The notes below the pieces were generated by a model. The model had not been told where the DNA came from. It saw only the letters and a program-made list of their open reading frames with translations, and searched no databases. Below, one piece after another: positions 46,231 to 55,472 of a stretch of DNA of 55,472 nucleotides. The number at the start of each line of letters is the position of its first letter. Position 1 is the stretch's first letter. A program made the position numbers and the translations under genes. The stretch is from Tilletiaria anomala UBC 951 (lineage: Eukaryota; Basidiomycota; Exobasidiomycetes; Georgefischeriales; Tilletiariaceae): positions 1 through 55,472 of the forward strand of contig NW_013546906.1 of the NCBI RefSeq assembly GCF_000711695.1, written 5' to 3'.

Positions 46231-46357
46231 GCCAACACCTTATCTCGCAAATGCATTGAGATCCTCTCTTTGCTGCCTTGTTCACCAGTCCTCCTCGTCG
46301 CTCTTCCATTCCATCTTTCCGCAACGCCCTATCTCCTCAGCCTCCAGACTCATCAAG

Positions 46358-46669
46358 ATGTTCGGCACCGCTCTCCGCACCTTCACAGCCCGCTCGACAC
46401 TGCGTGCGCCGCCACCCTCAGGCAGCATCCTCACATCAGTGTCCATCTCGAACGTAAAGCCGTCTCCGACGATTGCGCGGCCGAAGCGTGTAGCGATGAT
46501 GCCGCTATCTTCGGCCTTCATCCAGGAGCATCACAGCGGCGGAGAGCGCAGCATGGCCTCCGATGAGCCCCAGCTTCCAAGTAGCTCGGCCGACGCAAGC
46601 CCGCTGCCCGAAGGACTCACGGCCGGCAGCCTGAGCGCGACGGGCAAGGTCAGCAAGTTCTACGATTGA
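46358..46669 (+). CDS. Small protein with mitochondrial-type N-terminus
   Basis: Single exon, 103 residues. The N-terminus MFGTALRTFTARSTLRAPPP is rich in Arg, Thr and Ala with no acidic residue, which suits a mitochondrial presequence. The rest is Ser/Pro-rich with HHSGGERSMASDEPQLPSS and ends TGKVSKFYD. No domain is recognised. A TATA-like box and pyrimidine-rich leader precede it, and it lies in a stretch with protein-like codon use, which argues that it is expressed. It stands at the right border of the decayed block. It may be a lineage-restricted protein. Confidence 0.6.
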   Translation: MFGTALRTFTARSTLRAPPPSGSILTSVSISNVKPSPTIARPKRVAMMPLSSAFIQEHHSGGERSMASDEPQLPSSSADASPLPEGLTAGSLSATGKVSKFYD

Positions 46670-47264
46670 GCTCTTTCGTTTGTCGTGTTTGTGAGTGCGT
46701 GCCGACTGTCTCCTGCCTACTGTTCATCCTTCTGGGCCCAAGCTCATCGAAACTGCTACCGCTTCATACAGTGCATGCAGTCCACCTCTCCCCTCACGAC
46801 TTTCGCATCACGCAAATTCCGCCTTGACGATTCGAGCACAGCGCTTACGGTATACATCGACTCTTTTTTGTTTCTTACGCAATCCGCAGCAACAGCAGCA
46901 AACCCCCCTCTACGGCGTCCATGCTTGAGCAGCACACGTCAAGCCTCGCATATGAATCCACACATACATACTCAATAATAGAAGAACGCAACACTTCACC
47001 ACCGCCGGCCGCTCCCGTCCGCGGTGAGATAGAATCGCATCCAATTTGGGCCTCTTTTGTACTCTCTTCCGCTGTCCATGCATCGTACTCTGTTGATCAA
47101 CCGTAACATTTGCGCTTGGGTCTCAACAGCGGCTTGGGAGGGACATCGGGAGATGCCGTGCCTGTGCGAACTGCACGATCGGACTTGATGACACAGGTCA
47201 CGAGCGGACTTCATGCCAGGGGTCACGGATTACGCACAAGGAGTACCTCCTTAGAAAGCATGAT
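46670..47264. other. Intergenic region between convergent genes
   Basis: 595 bases between the stop codons of the small-protein gene (+) and the GPI-protein gene (-). No gene or structured element was identified. Confidence 0.5.
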
Positions 47265-48239
47265 CTAAAAATAACAGTCCATGGCCACGAGCAGCGCAGC
47301 AATGGAGCCAGCCGCGGCAGCCACAAGGCTCTTTCGGATCACTGTGGGCGCCGAGTTGTCTGCGCCGGCACTGGCGCTGGGTTTTGCGCTGGATGTGCGC
47401 GTTCCGAGCGTGTTCGTCACGGTCGTTGCTGCAGTGATGCGTGTCCTGTGGCACGGCGGGCATGGATGAGGTGTTGCACAGTCCACATCAGTTGCGAAGC
47501 ATGGCAGCGCCCTTTTTTCCCACGCGCGACGATGCCCCACTCACCCGCCAGTGAAGAAGGTGCTGGTGCTGCCGGACACGACCTGGTAGTTCGCACAGTA
47601 GCCCTGCGCACCGAACCCATCGTCGAAGCCACAGCTAGCGCCGGCTGCGACCGTGTCCCCTGCTGTTGCTGCTAGTGTGCGCTGCACGGAGATGATCTGC
47701 GCCGCGCGCGAATCCTCGAGCAGCACGGCGGTTGCAGCTGCGGAAAGGGCGGATGGGGGCGCCTCAGAGACATCAAGGTATGTGCATACTCGCTTTTACC
47801 TGTACCGCTCACTTTGACTGGCAGCATTGGTGTACAGCACCTTGTACACCGTCGTGCCATTGTTGCCCGTGTTCCAGTAGCTGACACTCGCTATGCGACC
47901 GTCGGCACCAAGGCTGGGCACGAACAGCGTCGCGGTCACGGTGCGAGCAGCACCTGCGGAACTCGTAACGTTTGGCGCCGCCATCGCGCTGGCACTTACG
48001 TCAGCCTGCCGCTTTGGGACTGTAAAAGGCAGGGGGCAGTTCGTGCGACGTTGGACGCCCTCTGAAGGAAGAAAACCTGAGGCTAAGTTACTTTACTCAC
48101 GATATGCAAGGTACTGCGGCCCAACGGCGGCGGCAGCAGCAGTTTCAGAGGCGAGATCAAGCAAGTTGCAGAGTGCGAGAAGCTGCAGCAAGTTTGTTGA
48201 TGTGAGAAGCAGGCTCATCATGGTGAGTACGCTGAGCAT
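47265..48239 (-). CDS. Small secreted GPI-type protein, unknown function
   Basis: Exons 48239-48101, 48019-47813, 47737-47545 and 47445-47265 give 239 residues and close in frame. The N-terminus is a strong signal peptide (MLSVLTMMSLLLTSTNLLQL). The body has VTATLFVPSLGADGRIASVSY, several N-x-S/T sites and a Cys pair (ASCGFDDGFGAQGYC). The C-terminus is Ser/Thr-rich and ends in a hydrophobic tail (LVAAAAGSIAALLVAMDCYF) typical of a GPI signal. It is likely on the cell wall or plasma membrane. It matches no family I know by name. The splice sites were chosen by phase, so exon edges may be off by a few bases. Confidence 0.7.
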
Positions 48240-50338
48240 CGTGAGGGCAGAGATCTCTCGCGGTGTGCACGAAGGGGAGACGAGCAGGCGTAGGTGAGGA
48301 GAGAGAGTAATGGAAAAAGAAGGCAAGGATCAATTGTACCTGTCGTGCGCTTTTCCTGCGCGCTCATGCTCCTAAGGACGATCAGAACCCCCCATCGTTT
48401 CTTCCTTCATCGCTGCAAGTCATCCAAACCCACAAGGCCAAGGGTTTGGTAGCATCGATTTTGGAGGTTATTTGTAACGAGAAGAACACAATTTATTTTT
48501 CAAAACAAAGGCCGTGTTGGGTAGAGCTTTTCGTTTGCTATTTGTCGCTTTGTTGCAGTCGCAAGCGGTCCTGGATCTGCTTTGGTCTACTCGCTTTGTG
48601 AATCCAGAGGTGCGCAACGATACGAGGCGCTGCGCCACGCTGTACACTGGTCAGCGGCCAGCCGTCGGCAGTCAGCAGGGTCCTTGCCAGCTCTGGCGCG
48701 TCTGCCTAGGTTTGCCGTACGGGTTATGCTCCGATGCAATTGACAGGGGCATGCTGCACGATTCACGATGTATAAGGAAGCGGAACGCAAGTGCGGCGGC
48801 TTCGCGCCGAGCTCGTGAGGTGGGAGGCGCGGATCGCCATTGTGCTGTGCAATTGACATCTCGCTGTGAATGAGAGAAACCAGCATCAGCGGCCAGCATC
48901 TTCGACAACTGTACCTCTTCTGCCAAGTCCTCTCATACACACGAAGCTGGCTGTACGCGCCACATACATACACATCCTTTCCCTTTGAGTCAGGGCCCAT
49001 CGTGAGTCGAGACGCAAGAAGAAATGTCGCAACGCAGAGGCGTCCACCCACACCCACACCACATATGCTTGGAGATGTCACCTCTTCAGCTTCGCCTTCG
49101 ACACAAGTGTCTGTCCACACGCTGCTCCAGCTGAAGGGTACCTGGTGTACCTTCAGCTGTTTGCCGTGGCGTGCTGTGTCTGTCGTCCGTCGCTGCCGGT
49201 CGGCCTTCGGTCACGACCGACGACACCGCCGCCCGCCCCGGCATCGCACGGCAGACTGCGCGCACATGCTGGAGATGCAGTGTCGAGGGGGGGGCGGAAG
49301 AGGGTGCAGGGACATGCATGTATGTTTGCACAGGGGAAACAGGGAGTCCCACGTGGAGAAGAGGAGGGAGAGAACACAACCCTAGAGCTGAGGAAATCAA
49401 CTGGCCGTGTGACAGTAATAGTGACAGCCATCTGCATGCAGGCCAGCCTGTTTGCATTTGCTGCTGCTGCCCAGTGTCCCTCGGCCCTCGGCCTTTCAGT
49501 ACCGAATTCAGCCCGCGTGGCTTATTTTTTCTTTCCTTGTTGTTCGGCAGACTATCGGCAGTAAGGGGGGAAAGTGGGAAGCGGGTTGGCGGGATGAGGC
49601 ATCAGCGCAGTCAAACGCAAGTGGTTAGGTTATCTCCATTTCCCGTTTGTCATAACTCAAGCTCATCAACCGTCTCATCCTTTTTGGATTTGGACGCTTG
49701 ACGTTCATCCCACCCCTGTTGTTCAAAGGCAGACACACTGCGGGGGAGAGCGGACCGCGGCCCAGCATGGGTGCGATGAGCTGAGCGAATGCGCTCTCGA
49801 GGCCCAACACCATCACCACCGCTTTACAACCCTACCCGCTGCGCACACGCCGCCAGCCGCGCTGATTCGCCACGTCCTTGCCCCCACAAGCTCACAGGGC
49901 TAGCGAGGCAGAGCAAACCCACCGCTTCAAGAGCACACGAGACCCGGCGGGCCGCGGGCTTTTGTTTGCTCTGCTTGTCGCTCGCGCCCCTTGAAGCCAA
50001 GGCCAGAAGCAGGCTTGCCTTTGCGCTCGATCGCCGCTTGGGTCAGACTGTTCGAACTTGCTCGAATCTTCATTCATCAGAATCCCTGCCAACGACCAGC
50101 CGAGTGATCGCCAGTCGCTCGCGTCGCCGCACCACCTTCCGATCTTTTCGATTCGATCGACCGGGGAGCGTCACGCAGAGGCGACTCGAAAGCAGGGCCA
50201 ACATCCACTATATAACAAGGCAAGTCTGTGCAGCGGCTCTGACGCTCACCGCACTGGCCACAGCCAGGCAGTTCATCACACTCCTCGCCTGCGACAACCC
50301 GTTGGCAACGTCCCCCACCCCACTGCAAACATAGCATC
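48240..50338. other. Long divergent upstream region
   Basis: About 2.1 kb between the GPI-protein gene (-) and the membrane-protein gene (+). A near-perfect hairpin sits at 49128-49159. Several frames of 120-180 codons exist on both strands but are Arg/Cys-rich with no domain. It may be mostly leader and promoter of the membrane-protein gene. Confidence 0.45.
49128..49159. repeat. Inverted repeat able to form a hairpin
   Basis: 'cagctgaagggtac' is followed after five bases by 'gtaccttcagctg'. The arms pair over 13 bases with a single bulged G. It lies in the middle of the 2.1 kb divergent region. Confidence 0.7.
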
Positions 50339-52643
50339 ATGCTAGCAACACCGGCAGAGGGTTCAAGCCGACGCCGGTGCCGCCGGACCTCCTGCGTGGA
50401 TCCATCCTCATCTTCCTTGTCCCCCTCGCCCTCATCCTCCTCCCGGTTGGGGAGAAAGAGGCGGCGACGGCTCCTGGCGAACAGCGCTGCCTGTGATCGT
50501 ATCGCGAATGTGGCAACTGTAAGAACACCATGCGAAAGTGCATGCAAAGGCACGTCTCGCACTGGCGCCACGAGGCGGCGCGCTATCTCGCCTGCAGCAG
50601 CAGCGATGGCCACCGCTCTGTTGGTAGCCAGTGCGCTTGTCCAGCCTGCACACGCCGTCTCGTCCAGCCTGTACCATGTGGACTGCCAGACTGTGAACTG
50701 GTGAGTGGCCGATGGATTGCTTCATCGCTTTTCAGCCGTTCTTTCAAGCACGGACTCAAGGCGTGTGTTTGCCTTGACCGGACACATGCAGGACCATCAT
50801 AATTGACCAGTATGATGCGCCATTCGATATCATCGAGCTCTACGTCGGCAACCCGCCCTATCTGGACGGGTCCCTGAACCCCGCTCCCCCTGTCGTCAAG
50901 GGCAAGAACGGCAAGAGCAAGAAGGTTGACAAGGACGACGAAGATTCGTACGGCTTTGCAACCAACTTTACCGCCAGCCAGCTCGGCCTGCCTTCCAGCG
51001 GACCTTTCTTCATCAAGGACTTTGACCTGGACTACGGTCGCACGCTCAAGCTCGACGCGATGCAGCCGGTCGGCTTCAGGCTGTACGATACGAACGACCC
51101 CGCGTCCAATGTGACCAGCTCCGGTGGCTCCAGCGTCGGCGGCTGTGCGGTGCTAGCGGCTAATGGCTACGCCATTTCCGAGGTGCGCGGCAACGAGATC
51201 ATGCACGACTTCTCCATGTGCAAACATGTCGGCCTACCCTTCAGCGTCAGCAACAACACCATCGACTACGGCGGCATCAGCGACAGCGACGGCTCCTCCG
51301 GTGCCGCCAGCAGCATCAACGGCGGCAGGGGCGGCCTCAGCGCCGTCCTGTCCAGCCTGACCATGACTGCCACCGCGACCGTGACGGACACAACAGGTGC
51401 GACAGCGGCAGCGCAGACGAAAGGCGGCTCAGAGCGCCTGGCGGGGCCGAACAGCGGCGCTGGCACCGACAACAACGACGGCAGCGGACCGGGCAAGGCC
51501 GCAACGATCGGCACAGCGCTCGGCAGCGCCCTCGGGGCGCTGCTCGTCGCGCGCGCGGTGTACGTCGCGTACAAGCGCTACACGCGCTCGGAGCGCTACC
51601 GCCGCCGCAAGCGCGCCGCGATCCTGTGGGAGCAGGCCAGCGAAGGCGCCGGCCGCAGCTCGACGTCGTCCGACGCGCTCGAGCGCTACTGCGACGACCC
51701 CGCCAGCTCCGTGGCGCCCTCGCCCATTTCTTCCGCATCGTCATCGTCAGCAGGAGCGGCCCGGCCCGGCTTCTCCGGCAGCAGAAGCAGTGGCAGCGGT
51801 GGCAATGGCAATGGCAGTCGCTGCAGGTCTGTCGTCATGCTGCAGCTCGACACATCCCCCGCGGCGCTCACGCCCGCCATGACGCGCGGTAGACTCGAGC
51901 GGCCGCCGCCACGCACCGCGCTATCCTCCGCGTCCGTGTCATCTGCAGCAGGCGCAGCGCCGCCTTTGATGCCTTACTCGCCGCTGACACTGGACGAGCA
52001 GCGCGAGCTCGGCCTACTCTCCGGCGGCTACGGCAGCGGCAGCGCGAGTGCGACGGAGCGCTGGCCGGATAACGAGCACGAGCTCAATCTTCACGAGCTC
52101 GCCATGTCCGGCCCGCCGCCCGAGTATGCCGCGTCAGTCCGCTCGACAGAAGTCGTCCTGTCCTCGCCGGTGCAGTGGACTACTGCTCCGCCACCACCAC
52201 CGCAGCAGCAGCACGGCATCCAAGCTTCTCCCATCAGCCCGTCTTCAGCCGTCGCGCCGCTCGAGCGGACGTTCCTGACTGCTGCGTACAACTCGCCCTT
52301 CACGTGGCAAGGCCCGAATCCATTTGCCCGCCATGCTCCTCTTCCTCCAATACCGCAGGCGGCGGCATCATCGTCGCGCAAGGCGGCAGCGAACGTCGAG
52401 ACGAGCGAAGCCATGCTGTCACCATTTAGCGACCGAGCAGCAGCAGAAGCAGCGACGGATGACGCCCCGAGTGCGAGTGCTGCTACAAATGACGCTGATG
52501 ACGATGCTGATGCGAGCTCATCCGAAGGACGCAGTGCGCACAATCGCACGCCCAGTGTCGCGGGCACGACGCGCCTCTTTCTTGAAGCGATCGTCAACGA
52601 GGACAACGAGTCGGACTTTTGGACGCCTACCGCCGAGGACTAG
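50339..52643 (+). CDS. Type I membrane protein with long cytoplasmic tail
   Basis: Exons 50339-50700 and 50792-52643 give 737 residues from the first ATG. A hydrophobic stretch, MATALLVASALVQPAHA (residues 90-106), looks like a signal peptide with a cleavage site. Starting at its own ATG (50606) would give 648 residues and may be the true start, as the preceding 89 residues are Arg/Ser-rich. The outer part includes TIIIDQYDAPFDIIELYVG and a Cys pair (GGCAVL ... SMCKHVG), with N-glycosylation sites. One membrane helix lies near 356-378 (IGTALGSALGALLVARAVYVAYKRY style), with a basic stop-transfer. The tail is about 350 residues, Ser/Pro/Ala-rich. A cell-surface sensor or adhesion role is possible but unproven. 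Confidence 0.8.
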
Positions 52644-52708
52644 AGGACAGAGGAGTGACGAAATGGGGAAAGGATACAGCAGTAGCACGGTACTGTCATG
52701 TCGTGCTG

Positions 52709-52747
52709 CTGCTGGTGATGCATTTCTGGTAAATGCGTCTGCAGCAG
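52709..52747. repeat. Imperfect inverted repeat in a 3' region
   Basis: 'ctgctgctggtgatgcattt' is followed closely by 'aaatgcgtctgcagcag', giving an imperfect hairpin about 65 bases past the stop of the membrane-protein gene. It may be a 3' UTR structure or chance. Confidence 0.45.
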
Positions 52748-52900
52748 AGTGACGGGCCTTTATTATAGCCTAGATGTACAAAAGTCAAGTAACTTGACCT
52801 AGCCCTCTCCCCATTCTGCGACTCTCCGATGGCGTATCTCGGCGCTATGCGGTATCCTCATCTCAGCTTCCTGCTTCTAAATGCGGGTGCCCTCGGCTCA

Positions 52901-55472
52901 TCAACCGTGCAGCTGATGCTTGGACCAGTCCATCTTCTGCTTGAGCACACCCTCGAGTATCAGCTCGGGCTCCCAGACACGAACCTTGCTGCCATCGACG
53001 CAGCGGTCAGTCATGATGGCCGACCAGATCTTCTTGTCCTCCTTAACCGAGATCAGATGGCTCGTCTTCGGGTTCGGCAGGAGGAAATCGACGTTGATCG
53101 AGCCCCTGTCCGGCGCCTCGCCGCCAGCGGAGATGACAATGTTGCGCAGCACGCTGACGGCCGGCTTGGTGTTGCGGGTAAAGTAGAAGGTGTGCCCATG
53201 CAGCAGCCCGTGCGGGTTCTCGCGGCTGGCCTTCAGCGCGTTCGCCAGCACCATGCCGCGGCTCTTCTCTCCTTCCTTGTCCTTGAGAATGTACTTCTCC
53301 GGGTCTTGGTGTGTTGTGTCGACATAGTCAGCGAACGCAGCGGCGAAGACGGAGAACATCGGTCAATGTGCTTCCTGCCACGCTCCATGCTGCGGCCTGC
53401 ACAAATTCAGAACTCACCTTGCTCCTGGCCTGACCGGGCGCTATCGAGAACCCACTCCTCGTTGACGACGGGCAGGCCGCGCGCAATGGCACAGAGCATC
53501 TTCTCCGTGCGCTGCAGCTGGCTCGCGACGAGCAGCTCGACCTTGCCCGTCATGCCGTCGGTCTTGGTCCAGCCGAAACGCGCGAGCGACTTGACGTCTG
53601 TCGCACTCAGGTCCACGCCCGTCGTCGTGTAGAAGCGCACCGGACCGGACGTATTGCCGCTAGACTCAACACCGGATGCGCGCGCTCGTTTCTTAGCTGG
53701 TGGATCACTCGCAGCGAGAGCATCTTCGGAAGCACCGGCGGTGGAAGACGCTTCGGAAAGGTGTCCGCGTTTCTTGGGAGCGGAAGCCGGCAGCCTGTCA
53801 TGCTCCATCTCATTCATCACATCCTCGTTGTCTTTGTCCGCATCGCGTTCACTGAACCTGCTGCCATCGACTTCATCCTCATCCTGATCCCGGTCTTGCA
53901 CATTCTTCGCCGCCCCTCGACCGCGCGCCACCGGTTTGGCAGACTTCGCAGCGGGGGCTTCCGCTGCGGCCGAGGCGCGCCCACGCGACTTGGGGCCGCC
54001 GGCTGCTGACCGGCGCGGCTTGGGCGCAGCTGCGACAATCTCCGCTGCGAGCCGATCGTCCTGCTCATCGTCGTCGCTCTCTGCGTGTGCAGATCTCCGC
54101 TCCCTCGTCGCCTTCGCGGGCACCTTCTTGAGAGATGCCGTCCTGGCGCCTCCGCGCTGCTTCGTCCTGGATGGCGAGCGGACCGGCTCTGCCTCTGCTC
54201 CGTCTTCCTCCTCTTCCTCCCCATCCCCTTCGCCAGGGTACGTTTTCTTGTTAACTGTTTCCGCATCGCCGTTCTCAAACGCCTCGGGCTGCCCGACCGC
54301 AATGCATACTTCGCCGGCACTAACATTCATCCCGTCAGCGCCTTGCCCCGCAGCTGCAGGTGTGCGCGCATATGCCTCGGCGGCCTCGGCGGCGGCGTCG
54401 ACGATCTCCTGGACATTGTAGAGGTCTGGCTGCTGTGCGCGTAGCGAGCGTCCGCGGCGGCGCGTGTACTCCTCGGCCTGAACGGCCCAGGGCCGGAGGA
54501 GATCGGTGTCGAGCCTGGCCCCGCCGACGAGCTTCTGCATGTTCACGCCAGGTGAATAGTCGACGTATGTGGCATCACCGTGTGGCACGTCCTGCCAGCG
54601 CGCAAAGCAGTCCTCCAGCCAGAGGTGGTTGACAATGGGGATGTTCCACTCGGCTGCTTTAAGCACCTTGTCGCCCGAAAGCGTCGCGCTGACGCAGTGC
54701 GTGTTCTTGATCGACATTTCCGGTGTCCACCTGGCGCCCATGGCGTTGAGCAGCAGCTTGAGGTATGCCCGATTCTCGCCCGTGTAGTTAGAGATGGTGA
54801 TGACCTTCTCGGCGGCGATTAGTGACACGTATCTGTAAGCTCGCTGCATGTGCACCTGTCTCCGCCCTCCTCCACTCACATGCTTGTCAAAGCCGCGGAT
54901 CGGCTTGCTCGGCGGCGGGAAGTGCAGCAGACTGTCCAGGGGGCTCACCAGGCGGCCACTCGTCATCACCGACCAGAGCCAGGCGAGCGACGCGAGCTGC
55001 TTGCCGTGGTAGAATGCCTGCCAAGAGCCGAGAGGAGTGTCAGCTGCCGTCCCGCTGGCGCCCTGCGGCGATGCGGTTAAATGAGGAGAGTGACTCACGT
55101 AGTATGCAGCGGGTAAGTCGCGGTACTGCGCGACGACGACATCGGCGTTCCTTACGGCCTGCTCGATGCTGCGATCGTCGCTTGGCGGCGGGATCCAGAC
55201 GCCGCCGTGCTCGTGAACCTTGTACGACAGCAGGTCCAGCGCGCGGCCGGACAGCTTCTCGCGAGGGTTCTTGGCGTACAGCACGCGCTTGCCTTGCAGG
55301 ACATGCTTGTGCTTGTACAGTCGCGCAGAGGCGCTGCCGGGTTTGCGCTGCGACGGCATTGCGGACGTGCTGCTGCCGCCGCCGTCTGCTGCTGCTGCTT
55401 GATCTGGAGAGTCTTCCTTGAAGAGGTTGTTGGCGCTGTAGATGCTGGCGATGACATCCATGAACGGCGACC
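52901..55472 (-). CDS. RTT107: Rtt107/Brc1-like multi-BRCT DNA damage protein, 5' end off the window
   Basis: Exons, right to left: >55472-55099, 55017-54880, 54807-53418 and 53304-52901. BRCT units seen: the end of BRCT1 (SPFMDVIASIYSANNLF), BRCT2 (KHVLQGKRVLYAKN ... LASLAWLWSVMTSGRLVSP), BRCT3 ('KVITISNYTGENRAYLKLLL' ... VNHLWLEDCFARW), a long acidic/basic linker, then BRCT5 (TGVDLSATDVKSLARFGW ... EEWVLDSA) and BRCT6 (LLHGHTFYFTRN ... ILEGVL). Rtt107/Brc1 proteins bind phosphorylated H2A and organise repair of stalled replication forks. The ATG at 55461 is inside BRCT1 by alignment, so the real start lies beyond the edge. The two right-hand introns (81 and 72 bases) leave the frame open if unspliced. 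Confidence 0.85.

Larger units (their letters stand above)
42405..46357. other. Gene-free block, 3.9 kb, with decayed repeats
   Basis: The longest gap in the window. It is visibly richer in A/T than its neighbours and has no intact gene. It contains two diverged copies of one sequence in opposite orientation (42901-43019 and 45552-45664) and between them a broken, coding-like stretch (about 43250-44050). The block looks like an old insertion that has decayed. Confidence 0.55.

Noticed and set aside
48587-49120. 177-codon minus-strand frame in the long divergent region
   Set aside because: Cys/Arg/Ser-rich, no domain, no matching splice or promoter signs; treated as chance.
1-55472. Biosynthetic cluster, CRISPR array, tRNA or rRNA genes
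   Set aside because: The genes are unrelated housekeeping functions; no spaced direct repeats, and no cloverleaf or B-box pattern I could support by eye.

Overview
The window is nuclear DNA of a fungus, most likely a basidiomycete and possibly a smut relative (Ustilaginomycotina). Genes are dense, lie on both strands and are cut by short introns (about 58 to 137 bases) with gtragt-type donors and cag/tag acceptors. The proteins are fungal (ERT1-type Zn2Cys6 factor, Rcf2-like HIG1 protein, IKS1-type kinase, Rtt107/Brc1 BRCT protein). The smut placement is inference only. Exon joins were made by hand, using splice signals, reading phase and family alignment; all multi-exon models close in frame. 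No rRNA, tRNA or CRISPR array was seen.

Left third (1-18 kb): a possible exon of an edge gene; the TFIIH helicase XPB/Ssl2 (+), convergent with a SNAPC1-like protein (-); a telobox Myb protein (+); ERT1 (-), divergent from a leucine-rich-repeat protein (+); and a GPI-anchored PLC-like phosphodiesterase (-).

Middle (18-42.4 kb): acylaminoacyl peptidase (-), IKS1-like kinase (-), ornithine decarboxylase (+), DNA polymerase delta catalytic subunit (+), an Rcf2-like supercomplex factor (+), complex I subunit NDUFA5 (-), an Sds3-like histone deacetylase complex subunit (+) and pyruvate carboxylase (+). These cover DNA replication, transcription, polyamine synthesis, respiration and anaplerosis, and they look like independent housekeeping genes rather than a cluster.

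Right (42.4-55.5 kb): a 3.9 kb gene-free block with diverged inverted repeats and a decayed coding-like stretch; a small protein with a mitochondrial-type N-terminus; a small secreted GPI-type protein (-); a long type I membrane protein (+); and an Rtt107/Brc1-like BRCT protein (-) that runs off the right edge.

The less ordinary points are a telobox Myb domain split by a long low-complexity insertion, a GC-AG intron in the kinase gene, a fungal SNAPC1-like protein next to XPB, introns in the BRCT gene that leave the frame open when retained, and the decayed block at 42.9-45.7 kb.
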